Assembly (NCBI GenBank): GCA_963834725.1
Contig: CAWICN010000001.1
Location: forward strand, 1,426,001 to 1,490,000
DNA: 64,000 nt
Source: PALSA-693 sp963834725
GTDB taxonomy: Bacteria > Actinomycetota > Acidimicrobiia > Acidimicrobiales > Palsa-688
Reading direction: 5' to 3'
Part shown: in pieces, positions 55,887 to 64,000 of the stretch
Layout: each line of letters begins with the position of its first letter
Position numbering within the stretch: the first letter of the stretch is position 1
Translations under genes and position numbers: made by a program
Notes under the pieces: model-generated
Databases searched by the model: none
Told to the model about the DNA's origin: nothing
The model's input: only the letters and a program-made list of their open reading frames with translations

Positions 55887-57388
55887 TCACCGCTCCTGGG
55901 CGCGCCCCGACAGGTCCTCTTTGAGCACCCGGCGCAACAGCTTGCCGGTCTCGTTGTAGGGCAGGGTTTCGCGGATGTCGACGACGGCGGGCATGCGCGA
56001 CGACCGCAGGTGGTCGCGGACCCACTGTTGCAGCTCCTCCTCGGTAACGGTGGAGCCGGGCTCGGCCACCACGGCTGCGGCCACTACCTCGCCCCACTCG
56101 TTGTCAGGTACCCCGACGACCGCTGCGTCAGCCACGCCGGGGTGCTGTATGAGAACGTCCTCGATCTCGCCGGGTGACATGTTCTCGCCACCGCGAACGA
56201 TCACATCGTCGAGGCGGCCCTCGACGAACAGAAACCCGGCCTCGTCCAGATGGCCGCCGTCGTTCGTGGCGAACCACCCGTCGGCATCCAGGGCGCTGCG
56301 CCCCTGGTATTCCCCCGCGATCTGATCGCCACGGACGTAGATCTCGCCGGTCTCGCCCGCAGGCAGGACCTCCCCATCCGGCCCGCGGATCTCCAGCTCG
56401 AGGGTCGGCAGTGGACGGCCCACGGAACCCAACCGGGCCCGCACGACCGGGTCATCGCTCGCAAAGGCCTCGCGGTGTTCCTCCGGCCCGAGCACAGCGA
56501 CAGTGGAACTGGTCTCGGTAAGACCGTAGGCGTTGACATAGCCGACCTGCGGCAGGAGGTTCATGGCCCGCTCGATGATGGGCACAGGCATCCGGCCGCC
56601 TCCGTACGAAAGATGGTGCAACGCCGGCAGGCTGGATCCTGATTCCTCTGCGGCATCCAGAATACGGTTGAGCATGGTCGGTACCACCATGGCGTGGGTG
56701 ATGCCCTCCCGGTCGGCGACCTGCACCCACTCCTTGGGTTCGAATTGGGCAGATACATGATGCGCCGGCCGGAGTAGACGCTGGAGAGGATGGTCGCCAT
56801 AGCTGCGATGTGGTACGGGGGCACACTGACCAGCGTGGCTTCGTCCTCGTCGGCAGCCATGTAGTCGACGGTCGACAACACGTACGAGACCAGATGGCGA
56901 TGGCGGAGCAGGGCCGCTTTCGGCTCGCCGGTGGTGCCGCTCGTGAACAGCCAGATGGCAACCTGGTCGGGATCAGTTTGGCTTTCATCAGCCGGAGCGA
57001 GCGCCGCCAGGCGATCGGCCAGCTCCTCGTTGGTCATGACGGTGATCCCGTCAATGCCGCTCACCCGAGCAACCGCCCCCGGGTCGGCGACAAGGACCGC
57101 AGGCGCGATCCGGGCACAGATGGACTGCAAGCGATCGTCGGCCAGTCGGTAATTGAGGGGCGCGAACGGCACACCCGCCACCGCGCTGCCGAACAGCAAG
57201 GCAGGAAGGTCATTGGAGTTGGGCGCCACGAAGCCGAGGCGCTCCACGCCGGCGTCCCTGACCAGGGTGGCGACCCGGCGAGAACGATCAAGCAACTGCG
57301 TATCGGTCAGACCGGAGGCGCGAGGGCCAACCTCGACCCGATCGCCCATGCCTTCGGCGGCCATCTCCAACAACATCGCGATGTTCAC
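55887..57388 (-). pseudogene. Acyl-CoA synthetase (AMP-binding) gene broken by a single-base frameshift
   Basis: The N-terminal part (57388 to about 56745) carries 'WLFTSGTTGEPKAALLRHRH' and 'YHIAAMATILSSVYSGRRIM'. The C-terminal part (frame 55887-56726) carries 'VNAYGLTETSSTVAVLGPEE', 'DGWFATNDGGHLDEAGF' and 'IVRGGENMSPGEIEDVLIQH', with the final Lys in 'LPYNETGKLLRRVL'. They join if one base is restored near 56743-56745: CCCAATTCGAACCC would read Leu-Pro-Asn-Phe-Glu-Pro if an extra T were present. All other motifs are intact, so this is either a recent mutation or a sequencing error. A GTG start with GGGGAGGG upstream is at 57388. Confidence 0.9.
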
Positions 57389-57532
57389 TGGATCCCTCCC
57401 CTGCTGGCGGACGTCGCGTGATCCATCTTCAGAGCAGCCTGCGAAGGGCTCCTCCTGGGCGGCATCACGTTTCTGCGAGCGTAGTGACCGGCGCGCTCGA
57501 CTGGCGAGGTGAGACCGGGTCGCGCCCTTTGT

Positions 57533-58345
57533 CTAGGTGTGCTCTCCAGTCGGCCCGCCGAAGGTTGGGGAACGCTTCTCGACGTGGCTGGACAACCCTT
57601 CGCGAGCGTCGGGGCCGCCGAACCCGTAGAACTCATAGGCCAGGCTGGCATCGAGCACGGCCGTCTGGGCCCGGTACCAGTGGTTGAGCGTCTGCTTGGT
57701 CCAGCGGATGGCCGATTGCGCACCGGCGGCCAGGTGGGTCGCGACCTCCAGTGCCCGCCCCTGCACCTCGTCGTCCTCGACACACAGCGACACCAGCCCA
57801 ATGCGCTCGGCCTCCTCCCCGGTCAGGGTCTCGCACGTCAGGAGGTAGTACTTGGCCTTGGCCATGCCGCACAGCAATGGCCAGCAGATGGCGGCGTGAT
57901 CGCCTGCCGTCACCCCGAGCCGGGTGTGGCCGTCGATGATGCGGGCTGTTCTGGCCGCCACCGACACGTCGGCGAGGAGGGCCGCCACCAGGCCCGCACC
58001 CACCGCCGGTCCGTGGATAGCCGAAACGATCGGCTTCGAGCAGTTGATGACGTTGAAGACCAGATCGCGTGCTTCGCGCATGACCCGGGTGCGGGCGGCG
58101 TAGTCCGAGATGACCTCGTCGAGCAGCTCGAAGGAGCCACCGGCTGAGAATGCCTTCCCGGCTCCCTGCAGCACCGCCACCCGGGTCGCAGGATCCCGGT
58201 CGATATCCAGCCAGATATCGGCCAGCTCGCGATGCACGGAAGGGCCGACCGCGTTGAGGCCGGGCCCTTCGAGGGTGATCCGCAGCACCCCCTCGGACGG
58301 GGTGTCGAGGACCAGGCCCGGGTAGGCGTCGTAACGCTCGGTCAT
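57533..58345 (-). CDS. Enoyl-CoA hydratase/isomerase family protein
   Basis: A 270-residue crotonase-fold enzyme. The oxyanion-hole segment has 'LQGAGKAFSAGGSFELLDE' and 'SKPIVSAIHGPAVGAGLVAA'; other conserved parts are 'RIIDGHTRLGVTAGDHAAIC', 'TCETLTGEEAERIGLVSLCV' and 'SHVEKRSPTF' at the end. The acidic residues of classical hydratases are not all obvious (the ADVSVAARTA region lacks one), so a hydrolase or isomerase role is possible. It is 145 bp upstream of the acyl-CoA synthetase pseudogene, a fatty or aromatic acid degradation context. Confidence 0.9.
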   Translation of the reverse strand: MTERYDAYPGLVLDTPSEGVLRITLEGPGLNAVGPSVHRELADIWLDIDRDPATRVAVLQGAGKAFSAGGSFELLDEVISDYAARTRVMREARDLVFNVINCSKPIVSAIHGPAVGAGLVAALLADVSVAARTARIIDGHTRLGVTAGDHAAICWPLLCGMAKAKYYLLTCETLTGEEAERIGLVSLCVEDDEVQGRALEVATHLAAGAQSAIRWTKQTLNHWYRAQTAVLDASLAYEFYGFGGPDAREGLSSHVEKRSPTFGGPTGEHT

Positions 58346-58757
58346 CTCTTGTTCATCGCCGGCGGGCAGGCCACCAATGTGGGCGCTCCTTGCCGGACGC
58401 GGCCACTGTTCGATGCCCGTCGTACAGGGTCGACGGGCTCCTCGCGGCGTCGCACAGGGTCGACGGGCTCCTCCCGCATCGCCGTGGGCTCGACAGCTGG
58501 CAGGGTCATCCGTTCCCCCAGAGGTTGGTCTGACGGCAGTGGGTCAGGGTGCGACACCGATGGTCCAGACCATTCCGGACCGCGCCCGCGTCGAACATAC
58601 CTGACGGAATCGGCGACGAGGAAAAGACCGGGTATCCCAGGACAGGTGTGGCGGTGAAATGACGGAGACAGGGGAAGGAGACAGGGGAAGTTGACATGGC
58701 GCTTGCGTCCCGGCGGCGACCTTTTCCTCGCCCTGGGGACCCCGGGTGCGATTGCCA
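58346..58757. other. Gene-free divergent gap with two short tandem duplications
   Basis: No supported gene. The 412-bp stretch contains a roughly 29-bp duplication around 58424-58480 (CAGGGTCGACGGGCTCCTC twice) and a 14-bp duplication near 58662-58695 (GGAGACAGGGGAA twice). It should contain the promoters of the enoyl-CoA hydratase and the L,D-transpeptidase. Short frames through it overlap the signal sequence of the transpeptidase antisense and lack protein-like features. Confidence 0.55.
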
Positions 58758-59813
58758 ATGCCGCACAATGCAAACGTGAGTCGAAGGGGTGACATCGTTT
58801 CAAAGAGATGGGCCACCGGGTTCGGGGCCATCGGGCTGGCCCTGATCGCGGCGGCGTGCGGAGCCCTGCCGGCCTCGCCTCGTACGGCTGCGCCGGCGCC
58901 GCCAGGGACGACATCCGTGGCCCCGAACCCCCGGTTGAAGACCGCCGGCCCAGCGAAAGCGATCGCGCCCTCGACCGCCGCCGCCCCGGGCACGACCGCC
59001 GCGGCCCCGGCAACGACCGCCGCCCCGACCACGACCGCCGGCCCAGCGAAAGCGACCGCCCCTTCGACCGCCGCCGCCCCGACAACCCCCGCCGGGTCAC
59101 CGACAATCGCCGGGCCACCGGCGACTACGTCCACGGGATCCGCCTCGCGCTCGCCCGCCACCAGCTCCACAGGAAGTGGCTCGCCGGAGGCCACGCCCCC
59201 CACCACCGTGGCCCGGTCACCCAACCTTCAACTCGGCAGCCGCGGGCCGGCGGTGCTGGGCCTCCAGCAACGGCTCACCAGCCTCGGCTACTGGCTGGGC
59301 TCGCCAGACGGGGTCTACGGTGACACGACCGGGCAAGCGGTGTTCGCCTACCAGAAGGCCGCCGGCCTGACGCCCGATGGGGTGGTGGGACCGCGGACCG
59401 CCGCCGCCCTGGCATCGGGCCTGGTCCCACACCCCCGGAGTACTTCCGGCTATGTCATCGAAGTGAACCTGGCCGCCGACCTGGTGCTGTTCGTGCACAA
59501 CGGCAGGGTCGAGTACATCCTCAACACCTCGACCGGGGGCGGCTACGTCTACTCCAGCGGCGGAGTGAGCGCGGTGGCCGACACCCCGGTCGGTGTCTTC
59601 AGCATCTTCCGCCAGGTGGACGGCATGGTCACCGACTCCCTCGGTCAGCTGTGGCGACCGAAGTTCTTTTACAGCGGCTTCGCCATCCATGGGGACAGCT
59701 ACGTGCCACCCTTCCCGGTCTCCCACGGCTGCGTCCGGGTCAGCGACGAGGCCATCGACTGGATCTGGGCGAACCACCTGGCCCCGATCGGCACCGAAGT
59801 CTGGGTCTATTGA
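58758..59813 (+). CDS. L,D-transpeptidase (YkuD) with peptidoglycan-binding domain
   Basis: About 351 residues. An N-terminal signal with a lipobox-like 'LALIAAACGALP' is followed by a long Ala/Pro/Thr linker with repeats, a PG_binding_1 domain ('LGSRGPAVLGLQQRLTSLGY', 'GDTTGQAVFAYQKAAGL') and a YkuD catalytic domain ending in 'FPVSHGCVRVSDEAIDWIWA' with the Cys nucleophile near residue 325 and His in 'GFAIHGDSYVPP'. It makes 3-3 crosslinks or anchors proteins in peptidoglycan. The start is uncertain: ATG 58758, or GTG 58746/58776. Confidence 0.93.
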   Translation: MPHNANVSRRGDIVSKRWATGFGAIGLALIAAACGALPASPRTAAPAPPGTTSVAPNPRLKTAGPAKAIAPSTAAAPGTTAAAPATTAAPTTTAGPAKATAPSTAAAPTTPAGSPTIAGPPATTSTGSASRSPATSSTGSGSPEATPPTTVARSPNLQLGSRGPAVLGLQQRLTSLGYWLGSPDGVYGDTTGQAVFAYQKAAGLTPDGVVGPRTAAALASGLVPHPRSTSGYVIEVNLAADLVLFVHNGRVEYILNTSTGGGYVYSSGGVSAVADTPVGVFSIFRQVDGMVTDSLGQLWRPKFFYSGFAIHGDSYVPPFPVSHGCVRVSDEAIDWIWANHLAPIGTEVWVY

Positions 59814-59857
59814 GGCGACCGGCCTTCGGGCCCATCGGTGGGCCGGATCGAGTCAGG

Positions 59858-62800
59858 CTAGGAAGCGGGAACCCCGTCGACATAGGTGACCCGGTTGGTG
59901 CGAACGGCAGGAACCACCTCCCCGGGCACGATCACCCCGACCAGGTTGAGCGGATCGGTGGCATTGACCACGACCCGCTCACCGGTACGGGGCGTCTTCC
60001 GCACGTGAGCCAGCTGCTCGGCCGCTTCGGGCAGGGCGTACTGCTCCCCGCTGAACCCGGCCACAAACCGACCGCCCCTGACCAGACCCCGATCCTCGAG
60101 CCGGCGCAGCGCCCACTGCAGGTCCCGCCAGGGCATGCGTAGCGAGTCGTGAACGGCCAGGTCCCGGAAGACCACTCCCCACCGGCGCAGCAGCTGCTCG
60201 GCCACGGCCTCGGCGAGCTCCTCGCGGTCGCTGGCAATGCGCCCGGCCAGCTCGTCGCGGTCGCTGGCAACGGCCCCGGCCGGCTCCTCGCGGGCGCCGG
60301 CTTGGCCGGTCCTTGGAACGGGGACCAGCCCCCACCGCCCCGCCGACGCCGCCGTCGGTTGGGGCAGGCGGCCGAGCCGGGACAAACGCGGCCGACCCGC
60401 GGCCGGGCGTTGACGGCCGCCCGCAATCCGGGCCCGGATGGCGCCGAAGCCGTCGCACATGATGAGACCCCGGGTCACGCCGTCCCACAACCCGCGCTCC
60501 ACGTCGTCGGGCAGGCGCCTCGTCGCCGCCGCCAGATCCGCGGCGAAGGAGGCGCCCTGCCGGCCCAGGGTGTCGACAATCTCGGCGGTGGCGCCCACCG
60601 TGGGCGGCACGGGCGGGGTCCCGGAGCGAACCGCCTCGAGCAACCAGGCCAGATCGGTTCGGAACACCACCGCAATCGGTGTCGCCTTCGACGGAGCCGC
60701 CGCCGGACCGTCGAGCTCGCTTCGGGGACGCGGCGCCAGTCGCAGCCACGCCACCTCGCCGCCGTGGCACAGGGCATCGAGCCACCCCGGCGAGTAGTGG
60801 TGCAGACGACGGGCCAGCAGCTCGGGTTCCCATGCGACCGCGGCCCCTTCGTAGCCCTGCAGCTGCTCGATTACGACAGTCAGGCCGCTGTCGCCGGCGA
60901 GCTGGGTGCCAGGAGCGAGATGCTGCCACCGGAGGAGAAAGCGCATCAGATCCTGGGCCGTCGCCGGCTCGACGCGATCGCGTCTCGAGCGTCGCGAGTA
61001 GCTGTGCATGCGAGCCAGCAGCCGCCGCGACACCCACTGGGGGTCGACGGCATCGGTGGTGTAGCGACCCTGAAGGGCAAAGCCCTCGTGCTGCAGGGCG
61101 GCCAGGGCAACGGCGATCCGGCTTGGGGCCAGCGTGGTCGTCTCGGCCAGCCCGTCGATGGTCGTGATGCCCGACAGTTCGAGATGGCCGCGAACCATCC
61201 GGGTGGCGGCAGCATCGTCGCCCTCGAAGGCCAGCCCAGCGTCTCGACTCAGCTCGGTGGTGCACCACAGCTCGTCCCGACCCGGCCGGATGGCCCCGGC
61301 GCGGCCCCGTCCTCCCAGCTCCTCCCAGAGTCTCCGCCACTCCTCGCGGGCGGGGAGGGCCACCAGTGAGGACAGGAGGTCGTGCAGATCGTCGGCGGTG
61401 GCAAGGGTGGGGGCGATCTCGGCGTGCACCTGCTCGATGGCGTCTGGATCGAGGGTGCCGATGGAGTTGAGATCGACGTTGAGCCCCCGGCGCAGCCGCA
61501 CCGCGTTGGTCCGGCGGTTCTGGAACTCCTCGTCGTCGAGGAAGGCGTACGGGCGGGCCGTGACGATCTCGTGAGCGAGGACCGATGCCTCGGTCGTCTC
61601 GCAGCAATGGACCCGAACGTGGCCGTCCTCGATCCGCTCGAGAAGCTGGCGGAGCCCGTCCACGTCAAGGGCCTCATGCAGGGTGTCGTCGATCGCCTGG
61701 CGTACCAGCAGGTGGTCGGGGATCTCGATGGGGCCGACCGCATTGTCCTGGCAGGCGGCCGCCTGAGGGAACACCGCAGCCATCAGGTCGTCGGACTCCA
61801 TCCGCTGAATAGGCGGGGGGTTGCGCTTGCCGCCGCGAAAGCGCAGAACGAGCAGCGATCGATTGAGGTTCCACCGCCACCGGGCCTGGAACATCGGTGC
61901 GTCGAGAATGGCGTGCTCGAGCGTCTCGGCAACGGTCCCGCTCGGTACGTATCGGGGGACCTCGTCAAGGGCGAAACTGTGGCGGGGTCCGAGTGACAGC
62001 ACCACGGCGTCATCGGTGGCGGCCGCCTGCAACTCGAAGTTGAACGTCCGGCAGAACTTCTTGCGGAGGGCCAGGCCCAGGCCCCGGTTAACCCTGGCCC
62101 CAAACGGCGAGTGCACCACCAGCTGCATGCCGCCGGTGTCGTCGAAGAATCGCTCCAGCACCAGGCACTCCTGGGTCGGCATGGCCCCGAGCGCGGCCCG
62201 GCCGACCGCCAGGTAGTCGACGATCATGGCCGCCGCTTCGGCCAGGATCCCGCACGCCTCGATGAGCCACTGGCGTGCGCCATCGGGATCGGCGGCCTCG
62301 AGATACTCGTCCACCCGGTGCCTCAGGGCCGACACCTCCTCGGACAGTTCGGCAGTCCGGGCAGGGGCCTCCCCCAGCCAGAACGGCACGGTCGGCGGTG
62401 TGTCCCCCGCGTCACGAACCCGCACCACCCCCGGCTCGACCCGGCGTATCTGCCACGAGTGGGTGCCGAGGAGGAAGATGTCGCCAGCCATGGACTCCAC
62501 CGCCCAGTCCTCGTTGACCGTCCCTACCAGGGTGTCGTCCGGATCAGCCAGCACGCGGTAGTCACCGGTCTCGGGGATGGCCCCCCCCGAGGTGGCGGCC
62601 GCCAGCCGGGCTCCGGGGCGGCCCCGCAGCTCACCGTTGATGGCGTCGTGGTGCAGGTAGGCGCCCCGCCGGCCCCGACCCGTTTCGATGCCCTCGCTGA
62701 CGAGGGTGACGACCTCGTCGAACTGTCGCCGGGTCAGCTCGCAGTACGGCCCGGCCCGGCGGACCAGCTCGAACAGGTCGTCGGTCCGCCATTCCCGGGC

Positions 62801-64000
62801 GGCCACCTCTGCCACCACCTGTTGAGCCAGGACGTCGAGCGGCAGGCGAGCCGGGTGGATGGCGTCCAGCCGGCCGCCCCGCACGGCGGCCAGGAGGGCG
62901 GCGCACTCCACCAGCTCGTCCCGGGTCAACGGGTACAGGCGGCCTTTGGGCGTCCCCGAACGGCTGTGGTTGGACCGCCCCACCCGCTGAAGAAAGGTGG
63001 CGATGCTCCGGGGCGAGCCGATCTGGCACACCAGCTCGACGGGGCCGATGTCGATGCCGAGCTCCAGGGAGGCGGTGGCCACCAGGGCGCGCAGGTCACC
63101 TGCCCGTAGCCGCGACTCGACCCGGTACCGCCGCTCTTTGGACAGGCTGCCGTGGTGGGCGGCCACCACGTCGTCGCCGAGGCGCTCGCCCAGCTGATGG
63201 GCCAGCCGCTCGGCCAGACGGCGGGTGTTGACGAACACCAGGGTGGTCCGATGCTCGGTCACCAGCGCCGCAATGCGGTCCAGCACGTCCGAAAGCTGCT
63301 CGGCGGATGCCACCGCTTCCAGCTCTCCGTCGGGCAGCTCCAGGCCGAGATCCGCGTGCCGCTGATGGCCCACGTCGACCACGGCCGGAAGGGCGCGGCC
63401 GCCGACCAATAGCCGGCCGATGGTGTCGATCGGGCGTTGCGTGGCCGACAGCCCGATCCGCAGCGGGCGCTGGTCGCAGAGGGCTTCGAGGCGCTCCAGG
63501 GTGATCGCCAGGTGGGAGCCGCGCTTGTCGCGGGCGACGGCGTGGATCTCGTCGACGATCACCGTATCGACGCTGCGCAGCGCCAGCCGTCCCCGCTCGC
63601 TGGTCACCAGCAGGTACAGCGACTCGGGCGTCGTGACGACGAAGCTGGGCGGCCGGCGCACCATGAGGGACCGCTCCGCGCTGGTTGTGTCCCCGGTCCG
63701 CACCGCCACCCGGATGTTGGGCGGCGAGAAGCCCATCTCGGCCGCCACCGCGGCGATCTCGGCCAGCGGCCGCTCGAGATTCTCGGCGATGTCGACCGCG
63801 AGGGCGCGAAGCGGTGACACGTAGACCACCCGGGCTCCGACCTCGACGTCCGCGCCGCTCTCGTGGGACCGGTAGAGGGCATCGATGGCGACCAGGAACC
63901 CCGCCAGGGTCTTGCCAGACCCGGTCGGCGCCGCGATCAGGGTGTCGCGGCCCGAGGTGATCAACGGCCAGCCCCGGACCTGCGGCTCGGTCGGCCCATC
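59858..64000 (-). CDS. lhr: Lhr-family DEAD/DEAH helicase, N-terminus beyond the right edge
   Basis: At least 1380 codons are visible, with only the extreme N-terminus missing; the edge codons read 'EPQVRGWPLITSGRD', the normal Q-motif region. Walker A is 'LIAAPTGSGKTLAGFLVAID', Walker B 'TVIVDEIHAVARDKRGSHLA', motif IV-VI 'LVATASLELGIDIGPVELVC' and 'FLQRVGRSNHSRSG'. The Lhr C-terminal winged-helix and beta-barrel region follows. A charged linker near the C-terminus repeats ASDRDELAGR/ASDREELAEA. Actinobacterial Lhr is a large 3'-to-5' DNA helicase linked to repair. It converges with the transpeptidase gene. Confidence 0.95.
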   Translation of the reverse strand, partial: DGPTEPQVRGWPLITSGRDTLIAAPTGSGKTLAGFLVAIDALYRSHESGADVEVGARVVYVSPLRALAVDIAENLERPLAEIAAVAAEMGFSPPNIRVAVRTGDTTSAERSLMVRRPPSFVVTTPESLYLLVTSERGRLALRSVDTVIVDEIHAVARDKRGSHLAITLERLEALCDQRPLRIGLSATQRPIDTIGRLLVGGRALPAVVDVGHQRHADLGLELPDGELEAVASAEQLSDVLDRIAALVTEHRTTLVFVNTRRLAERLAHQLGERLGDDVVAAHHGSLSKERRYRVESRLRAGDLRALVATASLELGIDIGPVELVCQIGSPRSIATFLQRVGRSNHSRSGTPKGRLYPLTRDELVECAALLAAVRGGRLDAIHPARLPLDVLAQQVVAEVAAREWRTDDLFELVRRAGPYCELTRRQFDEVVTLVSEGIETGRGRRGAYLHHDAINGELRGRPGARLAAATSGGAIPETGDYRVLADPDDTLVGTVNEDWAVESMAGDIFLLGTHSWQIRRVEPGVVRVRDAGDTPPTVPFWLGEAPARTAELSEEVSALRHRVDEYLEAADPDGARQWLIEACGILAEAAAMIVDYLAVGRAALGAMPTQECLVLERFFDDTGGMQLVVHSPFGARVNRGLGLALRKKFCRTFNFELQAAATDDAVVLSLGPRHSFALDEVPRYVPSGTVAETLEHAILDAPMFQARWRWNLNRSLLVLRFRGGKRNPPPIQRMESDDLMAAVFPQAAACQDNAVGPIEIPDHLLVRQAIDDTLHEALDVDGLRQLLERIEDGHVRVHCCETTEASVLAHEIVTARPYAFLDDEEFQNRRTNAVRLRRGLNVDLNSIGTLDPDAIEQVHAEIAPTLATADDLHDLLSSLVALPAREEWRRLWEELGGRGRAGAIRPGRDELWCTTELSRDAGLAFEGDDAAATRMVRGHLELSGITTIDGLAETTTLAPSRIAVALAALQHEGFALQGRYTTDAVDPQWVSRRLLARMHSYSRRSRRDRVEPATAQDLMRFLLRWQHLAPGTQLAGDSGLTVVIEQLQGYEGAAVAWEPELLARRLHHYSPGWLDALCHGGEVAWLRLAPRPRSELDGPAAAPSKATPIAVVFRTDLAWLLEAVRSGTPPVPPTVGATAEIVDTLGRQGASFAADLAAATRRLPDDVERGLWDGVTRGLIMCDGFGAIRARIAGGRQRPAAGRPRLSRLGRLPQPTAASAGRWGLVPVPRTGQAGAREEPAGAVASDRDELAGRIASDREELAEAVAEQLLRRWGVVFRDLAVHDSLRMPWRDLQWALRRLEDRGLVRGGRFVAGFSGEQYALPEAAEQLAHVRKTPRTGERVVVNATDPLNLVGVIVPGEVVPAVRTNRVTYVDGVPAS

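Noticed and set aside
58342..59118. Arg/Ser-rich minus-strand frames opposite the transpeptidase signal and linker
   Set aside because: Low-complexity antisense translation of the Ala/Pro/Thr linker; no ribosome site and no conserved motifs.

Overview
The window is GC-rich, densely coded chromosomal DNA from an actinobacterium. The evidence is an F420 cofactor pathway (fused FbiC), a mycothiol-dependent isomerase-family protein, ECF41/SigJ and zinc-finger anti-sigma regulators, a GH15 trehalase/glucoamylase, a Glp/GlpR-like pair beside galU, and frequent GTG/TTG starts with ATGA/GTGA gene overlaps. A member of the Acidimicrobiia is a reasonable guess, but this is inference; no rRNA is present to settle it.

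Layout. At 1-244 the tail of a tyrosine recombinase abuts the 3' end of a tRNA-Ala, which looks like the edge of an integrated element lying to the left. At 279-5730 a minus-strand block holds a translin-family gene, a GlpR/SepX-like membrane protein, moaC, moaA, moeA/glp and galU. It is divergent from a CIRCE-preceded fmdB and a nucleoside phosphorylase (5912-7202). At 7576-11566 a fully overlapping minus-strand operon encodes PspA, a repetitive micro-protein, a 131-residue unknown and three double-YbjQ proteins. At 11779-14646 are tldD and pmbA, joined by two micro-ORFs of the same family. 14702-19868 holds a thioesterase, a PAP2 enzyme, an internally deleted polyprenyl synthase, dxs and an MDMPI-family gene. 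19929-28480 holds an SRAP protein, a broken phosphodiester glycosidase, a large membrane protein, a kinase-like protein, an acyl-CoA synthetase, SigJ and a sensor kinase, whose response regulator follows to 29177. 29325-38881 holds a serine hydrolase, a GNAT, a second copy of the large membrane protein, a cupredoxin/membrane cluster, an ECF sigma/anti-sigma pair, surE and an unknown. 38968-48658 holds GH15, a thioesterase, fbiC, a ferredoxin-P450 pair, an MFS exporter with a perfect operator palindrome, and an M20 hydrolase. 48769-64000 holds SBP56, an alkylation-repair-like sigma/ogt/2OG operon, a kinase-F420 oxidoreductase fusion, a Rieske protein, YjbR, a frameshifted acyl-CoA synthetase, an enoyl-CoA hydratase, an L,D-transpeptidase and a large Lhr helicase running off the right edge.

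How it fits together. Molybdenum cofactor, F420 and MEP isoprenoid genes supply redox and lipid metabolism. Several modules look like envelope-stress circuits: PspA/YbjQ, the two-component system with SigJ, and ECF/anti-sigma.

Three things stand out as possibly undescribed. One is a family of micro-ORF cassettes placed between genes of two unrelated operons with stop/start overlaps preserved. The second is a 93-bp structured intergenic repeat present in two copies. The third is a general tendency for short tandem repeats to sit at gene ends, sometimes removing stop codons or replacing part of an enzyme.
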